DNA from: Deminuibacter sp966424055
GTDB taxonomy: Bacteria; Bacteroidota; Bacteroidia; Chitinophagales; Chitinophagaceae
Length of the DNA stretch: 64,000 bases
Direction: 5' to 3'
Assembly (NCBI GenBank): GCA_966424055.1
Contig: CBJLMB010000032.1
Span: 10,278 to 74,277 of the forward strand
The position numbers and the translations under genes were made by a program. Below, piece after piece: positions 35,040 to 45,657 of this stretch (within the stretch, counting starts at the first letter, position 1; each line of letters starts with the position of its first letter). The notes below the pieces were generated by a model. It made no database searches. It saw nothing but the letters and a program-made list of their open reading frames with translations, and was not told where the DNA came from.

Positions 35040-36923
35040 TCAGTTTGCAGGTGTAAACCAAATAGCCTCACCACCTGAGGGCAATAGGTGTACATTTATC
35101 ACTGTTGATGCATCGGCCATTAATTCTTTGACCGAAACTTTTGTTCGTATGACGGATGCCGGATCGTCATAAAAAACGGTTGCTTTGAACTTTTTTCCCG
35201 GTGGCAGGAAGCTGCAGTTTATTGGAATATCTCTTGCCGCATTATTGGTGATACTGCCCACAAACCATTCGTTATTGCTTTTACGTGCCACCGTAATGAA
35301 CTGGCCGATCTCCCCGTTCAATACCCTGCTATCCTGCCAGGTAGTGGGAACATGGTCAAAGAAGCGCAGCTCGGGCTCGTCTTGCGCATCTTCCGGTTTG
35401 TCGTACCAGTATAAAAACTGAAGCGGACTATAATATACCACGGACAAGGCTATTTGATGTACGGCTGTTGTTTGTAAAACATGCGGATTGACTGATGCAG
35501 CAAGTTTCGGTTTTAGTTCAGGCCGCTGGTAATAACAGATAGTATAATCTGCAGGGCCGCATAGGAACCGCGTAAAGGGCAGCACCGTATTGTGATTGGC
35601 ATCGGGCATTTCTTCATTGCCACGAACACCTTCCTGTGTAAGCAGGTTGGGATAGGTTCTGCTGAACCCCGTAGGCCTGTATTCATCATGAATGTCAACC
35701 ATCAAATGATGCGCAGCACATTTTTTCACTGCCTCATGTAGCCATACAGTCCAGCGGTAAGAACCTACATGCACAAATCCGAACTTAATACCTGCCACAC
35801 CCCATTTTTCATATAAGGGTAGCAGTGTATCCAGCTGCCTGGCAAGCGCCCTTTGATTGACATACAAAAAAACACCAATGCCTTTTTGTTTGGCATAGCG
35901 GATAACATCCTGCAGATCTAAATCGTTGCTGGGATTGCGGCGGGGATCTACATTTACTTTGGAGGCATCAGATGCAGAAGCATATTCATACCCATACCAG
36001 CCGGCATCAAAATGAATATATTGCAAATGACGCTTAACTGCGAAATCAATCAGCTTTTTAGCTCCGCCGGTTGATAAGCTCATTTCCCGCATCAGTTTTC
36101 CCGGTTTTATCCAACTGGTATGAGAAAGGGCACAGGGTGCATTCAGGTTTAGAAACAGGTCGTCATTTTGTAAAAGCTGTGTTGCTTTTTCTGCGATCAT
36201 GATTACTTTCCACGGAGTGGCAAATGGAGTGGTTAGTTCAACCTTATCGTACATGGAACAGGCAATGGTATTGGGTTTGGCCTGATCTAATACAAATTTT
36301 GTTCGGCAATAATCCACCACCGCAGCCTCGGCCAGTACTGCATATAGCCCATTATCCAGTTGTAAAGTAAGGGGGCGTTCTGCTTCTGCAGGCCATTTAT
36401 CCAGATGCATCAACTGGTAACTGCCCTGCGCATGATCGGTAAACCAGGCTTGTGTACCGGCCGGAAAGGAAAACGTGGTCAGGTCTTTGCTGATGGTCAG
36501 GTCTGTACCGCCCGAAGGGTGTTCCGGGAAGTAATACCGGAACGCGATCCCTTCATTGTATGCCCTCACTTCCAGTTGCAGGCACTGGTGCTCTTCTTTA
36601 TTTCTATAAAATGTAAATACACTGCTATGGTAATGATCCCTCACTATATTTCGTTCGCCATACACAGGTTGCCAGACAGTATCTTTTTTGCCGGTGCTGA
36701 CATGTTGCAGGTACAGGTTGTTCTTCCATCCATCAAGTGCAATTGCAGATGGCAGAATAACCGCCTGCTGTTGCCAGGCCAGGGTATAACCGATTTCCCC
36801 TTTTGAATTAACAGCTAACCGGAACTGTATGTTGCCATCGGGGGAAAACAGTTGCAGTGAATCCTGGGAAAAGGTTGGAATGGCAAGAATGAAAGAAACC
36901 AAAATAAAAGCTAACCTGTTCAT
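35040..36923 (-). CDS. Glycoside hydrolase family 97, inverting (SusB-like) type
   Basis: A 627-residue periplasmic enzyme with a signal peptide (MNRLAFILVSFILAIPTFSQ). The N-terminal beta-sandwich (SLQLFSPDGNIQFRLAV) leads into a TIM barrel (YIHFDAGWYG, VFLYVNQRALARQLDTLLPL) and a C-terminal beta domain. The barrel segment reads GIKFGFV, with Gly where retaining GH97 members have the nucleophile Asp (KVDF). The HxE pair in DIHDEYRPTGFSRTYPN and the Glu in TQEGVRGNEE match the catalytic bases of inverting SusB-like alpha-glucosidases. An alpha-glucosidic substrate is therefore likelier than alpha-galactose. A second ATG two codons upstream is possible. A separate unit from the neighbouring locus. 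Confidence 0.92.
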   Translation of the reverse strand: MNRLAFILVSFILAIPTFSQDSLQLFSPDGNIQFRLAVNSKGEIGYTLAWQQQAVILPSAIALDGWKNNLYLQHVSTGKKDTVWQPVYGERNIVRDHYHSSVFTFYRNKEEHQCLQLEVRAYNEGIAFRYYFPEHPSGGTDLTISKDLTTFSFPAGTQAWFTDHAQGSYQLMHLDKWPAEAERPLTLQLDNGLYAVLAEAAVVDYCRTKFVLDQAKPNTIACSMYDKVELTTPFATPWKVIMIAEKATQLLQNDDLFLNLNAPCALSHTSWIKPGKLMREMSLSTGGAKKLIDFAVKRHLQYIHFDAGWYGYEYASASDASKVNVDPRRNPSNDLDLQDVIRYAKQKGIGVFLYVNQRALARQLDTLLPLYEKWGVAGIKFGFVHVGSYRWTVWLHEAVKKCAAHHLMVDIHDEYRPTGFSRTYPNLLTQEGVRGNEEMPDANHNTVLPFTRFLCGPADYTICYYQRPELKPKLAASVNPHVLQTTAVHQIALSVVYYSPLQFLYWYDKPEDAQDEPELRFFDHVPTTWQDSRVLNGEIGQFITVARKSNNEWFVGSITNNAARDIPINCSFLPPGKKFKATVFYDDPASVIRTKVSVKELMADASTVINVHLLPSGGEAIWFTPAN

Positions 36924-37255
36924 ATGCATGTTGTAATAGGTGTGTTGAAAAGGAATCCGGTCACTAAACCTACACTATCTTCTTCATAAATCTGTATGCA
37001 ATCGTTTGTTTGATCCACTCTTTTCCGGAAGAGCAAGGAAACAGCAATAAATATCAATTTAGTAGACAGGCATATAGTGAATTGCACAACAGGGAAAGTA
37101 ACAGTTGTACACTGAGCATACACCCCGGTATAAAATTTAACAGCAGATCTGCCATACAAAATAAAGGGTTGCATCCAGGCCTGGCTGATACTTTAGTTCC
37201 TATTATACCTTTTATTCGTTTTCATGTATTGGCGTAGTGGAAGCATAATTTTTTG
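36924..37255. other. Intergenic gap, nothing recognised
   Basis: About 330 bases between the antiporter and GH97 genes. It presumably carries the GH97 promoter on the minus strand; no gene, repeat or consensus box stands out. Confidence 0.5.
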
Positions 37256-38347
37256 TTAGGGAAAAATTGTAAAAAATAAGTAGGCTGCAAAAATCGTCAG
37301 TAGCACTATGCCATAAAGCATATTGGTTTTACCGGTTACAAAGGACAGAACCACCGTGAAAATCGACAACATCAGTAGTACGACAGAGATGGTATCGATA
37401 CCCAATAATACCGGCGTATGACTAAACATTGTAAAAATGGCAACAGCGGGGATCGTCAGCCCAATGCTGGCCAGTGCTGAGCCCAAAGCCAGGTTCATGC
37501 TGGTTTGCAAACGGTTTTTCCGGGCTGCTTGTACGGCTGCAAGGCACTCGGGCAATAAAACCACCAAGGCAATAATAACGCCTACAAGGGAGTTGGGCGC
37601 TCCGATAGATGCAACACCCCGCTCGATAGATGGGGATATTTTTTTTGCCAATAATACAACAGCGCCTAAACACACTACAAGCAATATAAGGCTTATAAAA
37701 GTGGTTCTTATGGTTGGAGGAACAGCATGCGTGTCCTCACTATTCGGGTTGCCATCTTCGTCTTTGGGAAGAAAATAATCCCGATGACGTACTGACTGGA
37801 TCATGATAAAGCTTAAATAAAGGATCAAGCTTACGGTTGCAACGAAGATCAATTGTGAGGGTGTATATTCGGGTCCCGGCTTGCTAACAGTATAATTCGG
37901 CAATATCAATGTAAGTGCCAGGATTGCAGTAAGTGTCATCAAGGCCGATGTTGCTGCATGTTTGGTTACAAACTGTTCTCTGTATTTAGCTCCTCCTGTC
38001 AAAATACAAATGCCTATAATAAATGTTAGAATGATCATGATGGCAGCAAAAACAGTATCTCTGGCAAGCGCAGCGGTTTTTGGGCCACCTGAAGACATGA
38101 GCGAGACAATCAGTGCCACTTCAATAATAGTAACTGCTAAGGCAAGAATAAGGGTTCCCAAAGGTTCTCCTATCCGGTGCGCAACCACCTCAGCATGATG
38201 AACAGCCGCAAGTACACTGGCAATCAGCATAACAACCAGGATAGTCAACATAAAAGCGCCGGACTTGCCGCCGGAACTGAAATAAGCAGTCCAGGCAAGA
38301 ACCGGAGATAAAACAGTCCAGAGAGGAAGAGGGCTATTTAATTTCAT
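37256..38347 (-). CDS. Calcium/sodium:proton antiporter (ChaA-like)
   Basis: A 363-residue inner-membrane protein with about eleven hydrophobic helices. It carries two inverted CaCA-type repeats with acidic signatures, ALAVTIIEVALIVSLMSSGG in the first half and IALVVLLPECLAAVQAARKN in the second. These are the ChaA/CAX alpha-repeat features with conserved Glu. The predicted role is Ca2+ or Na+ export driven by protons. A separate gene facing the HTCS upstream region. Confidence 0.9.
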   Translation of the reverse strand: MKLNSPLPLWTVLSPVLAWTAYFSSGGKSGAFMLTILVVMLIASVLAAVHHAEVVAHRIGEPLGTLILALAVTIIEVALIVSLMSSGGPKTAALARDTVFAAIMIILTFIIGICILTGGAKYREQFVTKHAATSALMTLTAILALTLILPNYTVSKPGPEYTPSQLIFVATVSLILYLSFIMIQSVRHRDYFLPKDEDGNPNSEDTHAVPPTIRTTFISLILLVVCLGAVVLLAKKISPSIERGVASIGAPNSLVGVIIALVVLLPECLAAVQAARKNRLQTSMNLALGSALASIGLTIPAVAIFTMFSHTPVLLGIDTISVVLLMLSIFTVVLSFVTGKTNMLYGIVLLTIFAAYLFFTIFP

Positions 38348-38788
38348 ATGAAAGCTTTACTATTTGCAAATTGACAGTTTTTATTTATTGTGTTTACCCC
38401 AAATACATTTTACACTATTTATTCTACCGCTGCTACGATTTACTAAGGGGCAAATTTTTTACAAGCCAATTATTGGGTTCATCCAAATTGAATTGCCGGC
38501 ACACAGTTCCTGCAATAATTAATTACTACCGGTTTCAGCTGAAGGTTGTTTGAAAAAACCGGTATTTCATTCAAATCTGTATCAAATTAAGGATTTAATT
38601 GCGTTATATGGACCGTTTTTCAGTGGCGTTGTCAAACCGGAACCCAACCGGAAGCCTGTGTATCATTGCCATAGATAACAGCCCGGTGTTCAGCAGGTTT
38701 GTAAAACAGTTGCTATCCTCTCTATAAACCATTGATTTTACATGTTTTTCCAAAAGAACACTTAACTTCATAGAAACGTACCTACCTG
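38348..38788. other. Gap upstream of the hybrid regulator
   Basis: Around 440 bases between divergent antiporter and sensor genes. It is AT-rich and must hold both promoters. No conserved box or repeat was identified. Confidence 0.4.
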
Positions 38789-41700
38789 ATGCGAAAACGT
38801 TTTTATCCGCTTCCCTCATTCTTTTTTTTACTACTGCTTGCCATAAATGTGCTGGCGGAGCCGTCTGCATCTTTTTTTGTTCAGCACTATGATAACAGGA
38901 ATGGACTTTCCAACAGTTCTATTAATGCTATTTTTAAAGATGCCAGTAATTTACTTTGGGTGGCAACATGGGATGGCCTGAACATGTACGATGGCAGCAT
39001 TTTTCATGTATTTAATTACAATAAGGAAAATGATTTTAAAAGTATCGGCTGCAATGTGATCCAGCAGGTTGCGGAAGACAGGAAAGGCAATGTATGGATC
39101 ACTACGATAGAAGGGATAACCCGGTATGAAAAACAAACCGGTAAATTTTATAATTATTTTTATAACCAGCACAAACAAAGCAGTGTAAGTGAACAGGAAT
39201 ATACACTGGCCATTGATACCGCCGGACAGGTATACTGCTTTAATCAAAGGAACGGCCTTAGTTTATACGATGCCAAAACGGATACATTCCATAGCTGTTT
39301 TTTACCTGGTCCTGGCCCAGGCATTCGTAAGCTTACTTTCGATCGAACCAATCGCCTTTGGATAGTGAACTCCAAAGGCCGTCTAAGCGTGTACACCGGC
39401 CACGATACCCAATTTAAAGAATTGAGAACCTATCCTGATCAGGGCGTTGTCAATTTTTTCTATATTAACCACCAGGTCTTTTTCAGCAATAGCGATAACC
39501 AGCTGTTGGGCATTCAAAGCAGCACATTAGAACCACAGAAAATAATGCAGCTGAAAACAGCACTTTCTTCTTTAATCTATTACAATCACCACTATATTCT
39601 TGCATGGGCTTCAAAAGGGTACGATGTATATGATGTCGATTTTCAACCTTCTTCGTTTTTGAAGCAGGAAGCTGAACAGATGCAGAACATTAAAATAACT
39701 GCCTGGGCTTTGGGTAATGAAGATATATTGTGGTATGGAACCGATGGTAATGGGATCATTAAAATTTATCCTAAAACCAAATCCTTCGGAACAATTCCTA
39801 CTTCAGACAACGGATTGCCGTATAATAAATCAGTAAGATCATTTTGCGAAGCAGGTGGGAATTTATGGGTAGGAACAAAAGGCAGCGGGATTATCAGTTT
39901 TGAAAATTTTTGGTCAGACACGACCGATCTGAACAGGAAAAAATATTTTTCAGCACCTGCAGAGCTGGATAATAATGCTGTGTATGCGTTAAAAAAAGGG
40001 AATGATGGCCTTATCTATATTGGTACAGATGGAAAAGGTATTGGGGTATACGATCTGAAAACCCGTCAATTCTACAAATGGTCTGCTATTGGCGGCCACG
40101 ATGCTTACCCTGAATTCGGCTCTGTATATGCTATCAAACAGGATGCTGATCATTCATTATGGCTGGGTACCAGTGGCTATGGCCTGGTGCATCTCAAGCT
40201 CAATAAAGATAGATCCGGGCAGTTGTCAGTGGCTTTTTTGAAGCAGTTTACCTACAATAATAGTAGCGCAGGCCCTGCCAATGACATTATATATTCTTTA
40301 GCTGAGGATGGCGATCATTATTTATGGGTAGGCTGCCGGTATGGCGGTCTCAACCTGTTCAATAAAACCACCGGTGTTTTCAAAACGTTCAAGGCATTTA
40401 CCTATGAAGGTAGCCTGTCCAATAATGATGTACTATCACTTTATAAAGACAGTCATAACAGGCTCTGGATTGGAACAAGCTATGGACTTAACTGGATCAG
40501 CACTGCGGATGTAGCGAAGCAGGAACCTTTGTTTCAGAAACTGACCACTGCTGAAGGCTTACCCAATAATACCATTCATTCAATTGAAGAAGATGATAAG
40601 GGGCAAATTTGGGTAAGTACTAATAAAGGACTGGCAATGGTTAGCCAGACAGACCTGAAAATATCTTATTATCAGCAGCAAGACGGTTTGCAAAGCAATG
40701 AGTTTTGCGATGGTGCCGTATGGAAAGACCTTTCGGGGAAATTGTTCTTTGGCGGTACTTATGGCTTTAATCATTTTCAACCGCTGAACATCCGTAAATC
40801 TGTTTGGCAGCCAGACCTGTTATTATCGGGTATTTCTGTTGGTGGAAAAACAATGAGCGAGAACGGGTTCACTGTTATCAACTCTTTAGAGAACAAGCCT
40901 GCTGATTTCTCCATCAGCAGAAGGCATAATTTCTTTGAACTGGATATAAAAGCCATAAGTTTTTCAAATGCAGAAAAATGCGAGTATGCTTATTACCTGG
41001 ATGGCTATGACAAAGTGTGGCATTATGCAGGCACCAATGGAAAGATCATATACAGCAATATTGACCCGGGCAGTTACTGCCTGAAAATAAAATGGAGCAA
41101 TGGGGATGGTTTATGGACAAATGATACCACATTGATGAACCTGCATGTTAAACAATATCCCTGGCTTACAGGCTGGGCATATGCGGGCTATATGTTGTTG
41201 TTGTTGGGTGTAGGATATGTTTTTTACAGGAACCGGAAAAACAAAATGGAGATAAAGCATCAATTAGAGGTGGAACATATACGCCGCGAAAAAGAAGAGG
41301 AGATGCACCAGAACAGGCTCGTTTTTTTTACCAATATAGCCCACGAACTGCAAACGCCTTTAACCCTGATCATGGGAAGTGCAGAGCGCTCACTGCATAA
41401 ATTGTCTGGCAAAGAGGGCAGGGACAACGCGCATTTTTTATCCCTGATCCATCAGCAGGCATCCCGGCTTACCTACCTGGTGCACCAGTTGCTGGAATTT
41501 AGAAAAGTGGAAGCAGGCTTTTATAAGAACAGGTTCAGCTGCCTGAATATTTCAGCGTTGTTGCAAAACCTCGCAAAATCATTTATTCCATTAAGCGAGC
41601 AAAATAAAATGGAGTATGAGATCAATATAGCGCCCGGTATAACCGGCTGGGTGGATAAGGATAAGATAGAAAAAATTATTTTCAACCTTTTATCCAATGC

Positions 41701-42928
41701 ATTTAAATACTCCGGCAAAAACGAACAGGTTATTTTTTCCACGGAAGAAAACAGCGCTACGGGGCAACTGGAAATAACTGTGGTTAATTCAGGAACACAG
41801 CTGCCCCAGGGAAACCTGGAGCGGATGTTTGAAAAATTTTATGCCACCACGCCCAATACGGCAGACAGCGGCAATTTTGGTACAGGTATCGGCCTTGCTT
41901 TTACACGGCAGCTGGTTACATTATTAAATGGAAGCATCAGCGCCAGCAATGAAAATGAAAGAATTCATTTTAAAGTATGTTTGCCGCTGATCGAAAAACA
42001 ACCGGACTGTGTGCAGGCTGATAACAATACTGCCATCAGCCACCATCCATCCCGTTTATACCAGACAATCACTGCTTATTCAGGGCCGGTTCAAATGGCA
42101 TCCGCAGTAGAAAACAATAAACAAAGTATCATTGACCATCTGCAGGATAATAAAAGAAAGCGTATCCTTATTGTGGAAGACGAGCCGGGTATCCGTTTTT
42201 TGCTGAATGATATTTTAAAAGAAGAATACATCATTTATGAGGCGGAAGACGGTAAAGAAGCATTAGAGCTGATAGAAAAGATAACACCCGACCTGGTGAT
42301 CTCCGATGTGATGATGCCCAATATGAATGGCCTCGAGCTCTGCAATACAATGAAAAATACCCCGGCCACCTGCCAGATCCCATTTATTATATTGTCTTCC
42401 CGTGCAAGTGAAGACCATCATATGGAAGGATATGAATCGGGAGCTGATGCCTATATTGCCAAACCCTTCCAGACGGCCCACCTGAAACTGAGGGTAAGGA
42501 AATTACTGGAATACCGCCAAAAACTGCTTGAACTGTTCAGCGGGGATAAAGCACCTGAAAAATTGGTAGATGCCGACCTTCCCAAAGGCGACAAAGAATT
42601 TCTGCTCAAATTGATACAGGTAATTGAACAAAATATTGGTGAGCCGGAACTGAATTCGTTGTTTCTGGAAAAAGCATTGAACATGAGCCGGATGCAGCTA
42701 TACCGGAAATTAAAGATGATGAGCGGGATGACAACCAGTGAATTCATTAAACATGTCCGGCTGAAAAAGGCTGCAAGCCTTCTTGTATCCACCAATTTGA
42801 GCGTTACAGAAATTTTCTATCAAACCGGGTTTAATTCCCAGTCTTATTTTTTCAGGCAGTTCAAAAAACAATACAACTGCGCTCCCAATGAATACAGGGA
42901 AAAACAAACGCTCAAGAGCACCAGGTGA
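38789..42928 (+). CDS. Hybrid two-component system protein (HTCS), PUL regulator
   Basis: A 1379-residue one-piece sensor and activator. After a signal peptide come two-component-regulator propeller repeats (for example LLWVATWDGLNMY, LWVGTKGSGII, LWIGTSYGLNWI) to about residue 650, then a Y_Y_Y domain (CEYAYYLDGYDKVWHYAG) and one membrane helix near 794-815. The kinase H-box FFTNIAHELQTPLT has His852, followed by an ATPase domain (NLLSNAFKYS). Then come a receiver domain (VISDVMMPNMNG, Asp1173) and a C-terminal AraC HTH (SVTEIFYQTGFNSQSYFFRQ). It senses an oligosaccharide in the periplasm and activates the adjacent locus, as in other Bacteroidota polysaccharide loci. Confidence 0.96.
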   Translation: MRKRFYPLPSFFFLLLLAINVLAEPSASFFVQHYDNRNGLSNSSINAIFKDASNLLWVATWDGLNMYDGSIFHVFNYNKENDFKSIGCNVIQQVAEDRKGNVWITTIEGITRYEKQTGKFYNYFYNQHKQSSVSEQEYTLAIDTAGQVYCFNQRNGLSLYDAKTDTFHSCFLPGPGPGIRKLTFDRTNRLWIVNSKGRLSVYTGHDTQFKELRTYPDQGVVNFFYINHQVFFSNSDNQLLGIQSSTLEPQKIMQLKTALSSLIYYNHHYILAWASKGYDVYDVDFQPSSFLKQEAEQMQNIKITAWALGNEDILWYGTDGNGIIKIYPKTKSFGTIPTSDNGLPYNKSVRSFCEAGGNLWVGTKGSGIISFENFWSDTTDLNRKKYFSAPAELDNNAVYALKKGNDGLIYIGTDGKGIGVYDLKTRQFYKWSAIGGHDAYPEFGSVYAIKQDADHSLWLGTSGYGLVHLKLNKDRSGQLSVAFLKQFTYNNSSAGPANDIIYSLAEDGDHYLWVGCRYGGLNLFNKTTGVFKTFKAFTYEGSLSNNDVLSLYKDSHNRLWIGTSYGLNWISTADVAKQEPLFQKLTTAEGLPNNTIHSIEEDDKGQIWVSTNKGLAMVSQTDLKISYYQQQDGLQSNEFCDGAVWKDLSGKLFFGGTYGFNHFQPLNIRKSVWQPDLLLSGISVGGKTMSENGFTVINSLENKPADFSISRRHNFFELDIKAISFSNAEKCEYAYYLDGYDKVWHYAGTNGKIIYSNIDPGSYCLKIKWSNGDGLWTNDTTLMNLHVKQYPWLTGWAYAGYMLLLLGVGYVFYRNRKNKMEIKHQLEVEHIRREKEEEMHQNRLVFFTNIAHELQTPLTLIMGSAERSLHKLSGKEGRDNAHFLSLIHQQASRLTYLVHQLLEFRKVEAGFYKNRFSCLNISALLQNLAKSFIPLSEQNKMEYEINIAPGITGWVDKDKIEKIIFNLLSNAFKYSGKNEQVIFSTEENSATGQLEITVVNSGTQLPQGNLERMFEKFYATTPNTADSGNFGTGIGLAFTRQLVTLLNGSISASNENERIHFKVCLPLIEKQPDCVQADNNTAISHHPSRLYQTITAYSGPVQMASAVENNKQSIIDHLQDNKRKRILIVEDEPGIRFLLNDILKEEYIIYEAEDGKEALELIEKITPDLVISDVMMPNMNGLELCNTMKNTPATCQIPFIILSSRASEDHHMEGYESGADAYIAKPFQTAHLKLRVRKLLEYRQKLLELFSGDKAPEKLVDADLPKGDKEFLLKLIQVIEQNIGEPELNSLFLEKALNMSRMQLYRKLKMMSGMTTSEFIKHVRLKKAASLLVSTNLSVTEIFYQTGFNSQSYFFRQFKKQYNCAPNEYREKQTLKSTR

Positions 42929-43106
42929 TCTCAGTCCGGTGTCAATTTGGCATTGCCGCAAACAGTAATCCACTCTTCATCATTATGGCGGCAATCAGGG
43001 TATGCCCCTGAATTAAAACAGTTGGGCCCAATTTTCTGCACTAAAAATAGCTGCAGACAGTTCTCCTTACTGAAACCAGTAGCTATCCGGGCAAAATGTA
43101 ATTATG

Positions 43107-43133
43107 GTGCACTAAAATGTGCATATAGTGCAC
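43107..43133. promoter_or_regulatory. Inverted repeat, possible HTCS operator
   Basis: A perfect 8-base inverted repeat gtgcacta / tagtgcac with an 11-base spacer, about 40 bases before the first structural gene and after the regulator. The spacing and symmetry fit a dimeric AraC-type binding site. This is an inference from symmetry and position only. Confidence 0.4.
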
Positions 43134-43170
43134 AATGTTCACCCGGCATTGGGATAGTTTCGGTTTTTAA

Positions 43171-45657
43171 TTGCGCCATATGCGAATAAATACTTGTGTA
43201 TCAACGGCATTAATTCTATGCCTGTCTTTTTTTAGTTTTTCATCCGCTACTGGTCAGGGCATATCATTAAAGATCGCGGGAAATAAGCAGGACGGTTTTC
43301 ACGTGGAGATATACAAGGATGATCAATTACTGGTAGTGAACACCGAAGAACTTTCTCTTCAATTGTTCAACACAGACCTGAGTACAAATACAACGATCCC
43401 TGACTGGAAAGCAGATAGCTGGACAGGCAATAGCAGGCAAATAACCTTACAGAAAGATTTATATATAAAAGAGTTTGATGCCAATTTGTCTGTATCCGTA
43501 ATCTACCAGGTAATAAATGCCAGCCTGGTAAAAAAGAGCATAACGCTTTTCCAGCCTTCTATGCCTGGCATGTTGTGTATAGTAAAGCAAAGAATAAGGC
43601 CCGCTCAAAAACCCCTGAAGTATGTCAGCTTTGAACATGATGATTTTCCTGGGGGGCTGGTGCACGAAATATTCCCATCCGCCGGTTTTATCACGCCTGG
43701 TAATACCGTGGTTGGACTTTTGACCGATGCCGGGTATAAAAATCAATATACAAGAAATACCCGCCGCCGGTTTAGCGGCAGGGGTGGTGGTTTTGTAGGG
43801 CTCCGCCGCCTGCCCGACCCCAACCTGTTTTCCGTTGCCGATGCTGCGGAAAGGGCCCGCAACAACGACTACCTTCAACAAACATATGGCGAACTCTATA
43901 ACCTGGACAGGGGAACAGATACCATTTTACAGATGCCCGCCGTTTACCAGGAGCAGGGTAATGCCACCATCAAACAGCAAAACGACCTGATTACCATCAC
44001 AGGGCACCAGGAGGGAAGGGCAGGAATAGAATTGATTGCTCCATTCAAAGACCAGAAAGTATACACTATTTCATTTTTATGCAAAGGAAATACTCCATTG
44101 GCATTAAAACTTTTCAGGATAAAAAACGGGATGAAGACTTCCGAGCTGGAAGATGGTGTGAAATACATTGACAATTTTCCCACAAAAGAAAATGAATGGA
44201 CAGCCTTTAAAGGCAGCATACTCGTTCCTTATATTGAACATGACAGTGTATCGATGTTTATCGGCACACAATCCGGCAAAAACGGTAAGCTGGAGATCAG
44301 GGACCTGCAATTTATAGAACATCAACCGCTGCAGGAGCCTTACAATGTTCTGCCACTTGGACAAAAAATAACAAAAGCCGCTTATATTTTTATTGAGCCA
44401 TGGAAATCGCATCAGCAGTTCATGATCTCTTCCCAGTCAAGGTTAGCAGAGGGCAAAGGGTTTAAAGGATCTGAAATTGAAAAAATGCTCTATGCCAACT
44501 TTAACATGCTCACCTGGATCACTGATGTGCATGATTGTACTCCCTTTAGTGTACCGAATATGAATTATGCCCCTGATATGTACAACCGGGATTCCTATTT
44601 TTCTACAGTAGCCACTTACAACAAAGAACTGAACCTGTCTATCTGGGAGCAATGGGGCAGAACACAAACCCCGAAAGGGGGTATTGGAACGATCATCACG
44701 CCGCTGATGGGTTCGGTAGAAGCAAAAGACAACGAAGCTACCATCGAATGGCTGATATGGGCCATGCTTAATAAGCGCCGGTTCGGGGCAGCACTTCCAC
44801 AAGACAAAATCAAAAAAGCAGTTGACTATGTGCTCAACGAATTCGATTCTTCAGGAGATGGAAAATGCAGGGCTCATTTCCCATTAAGCCAGGTAGATGT
44901 TATCGATTACAACCCTAAAACAGACCGGTTGGCTGTAAACCAGGGGATGCTGGCTATTGCTTTAAGAACCATAAAAGAGTTGGGTTATGGCATCACAGAA
45001 TCGCATATACAAAAGGCAGAAGCGGAGTACCGCAATTTTTATGATGCTAAAAGAAAGCACCTGCTGTTTGACCGGAAATTTCCCGACCTCATTTCCCTCA
45101 CAGACCTGGAGCCGGAATTTTTTTCTCTTTGGTTATTCAATCGTCCTATCCTGACAGATGAAATGGTCAACCATCATTTGAACCAGGTGCCAGTGTTAAA
45201 TAAAGTGCCCAACTCGCCGCATCCCGAATACGGTACCACAGCACCTATTTGCGTAAGATTGACAAATAATGAAAAAGGATATGCCTACCTGAGCAAAGAC
45301 TACCAGCCTTTTGAAAAATTCGGGGAAGAAAATTACAGCGATGGGAAAAGCGATGGCTTTTATTATAATGGCGGCAGCTGGTTCAGGCCAGAGTATTGTG
45401 CTTATGTGGTAGGCTTAAAACATGGCTGGTCCAAAGCAAAACCTTTAATGGAAAACAGGGCCTGGGCAGAAATTTATTTAAATCCCCAATGGCCTTTCAG
45501 CAAAGAATTTATTCCTACAAAATGGCGCACTACAAATAGCTGGTGGCCTTCTACCAGGGGCCTCAGCTGGAATGTGTTTATGCTGATGGCCAATGAAGTG
45601 GCCGGCCTGCGTACGGCTGATATGGACCCGGATTATACTAAGCTTCCAATAAAATAA
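43171..45657 (+). CDS. Unknown secreted protein of the locus, likely (alpha/alpha) barrel glycosidase-like
   Basis: An 828-residue protein with a signal peptide (ALILCLSFFSFSSATGQG). The N-terminal 400 residues look strand-rich. From about residue 430 the protein is helical with the pattern of an (alpha/alpha)6 toroid (DMYNRDSYFSTVATYNKELN, then TIEWLIWAMLNKRRFGAALP). A late YYNGGSWFRPEYCAYVVGLK resembles the catalytic cavity of such enzymes. I do not recognise the family. As the first gene of the locus after the regulator it is likely a periplasmic glycan-processing enzyme; the bond cleaved is unknown. Confidence 0.7.
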   Translation: MRHMRINTCVSTALILCLSFFSFSSATGQGISLKIAGNKQDGFHVEIYKDDQLLVVNTEELSLQLFNTDLSTNTTIPDWKADSWTGNSRQITLQKDLYIKEFDANLSVSVIYQVINASLVKKSITLFQPSMPGMLCIVKQRIRPAQKPLKYVSFEHDDFPGGLVHEIFPSAGFITPGNTVVGLLTDAGYKNQYTRNTRRRFSGRGGGFVGLRRLPDPNLFSVADAAERARNNDYLQQTYGELYNLDRGTDTILQMPAVYQEQGNATIKQQNDLITITGHQEGRAGIELIAPFKDQKVYTISFLCKGNTPLALKLFRIKNGMKTSELEDGVKYIDNFPTKENEWTAFKGSILVPYIEHDSVSMFIGTQSGKNGKLEIRDLQFIEHQPLQEPYNVLPLGQKITKAAYIFIEPWKSHQQFMISSQSRLAEGKGFKGSEIEKMLYANFNMLTWITDVHDCTPFSVPNMNYAPDMYNRDSYFSTVATYNKELNLSIWEQWGRTQTPKGGIGTIITPLMGSVEAKDNEATIEWLIWAMLNKRRFGAALPQDKIKKAVDYVLNEFDSSGDGKCRAHFPLSQVDVIDYNPKTDRLAVNQGMLAIALRTIKELGYGITESHIQKAEAEYRNFYDAKRKHLLFDRKFPDLISLTDLEPEFFSLWLFNRPILTDEMVNHHLNQVPVLNKVPNSPHPEYGTTAPICVRLTNNEKGYAYLSKDYQPFEKFGEENYSDGKSDGFYYNGGSWFRPEYCAYVVGLKHGWSKAKPLMENRAWAEIYLNPQWPFSKEFIPTKWRTTNSWWPSTRGLSWNVFMLMANEVAGLRTADMDPDYTKLPIK

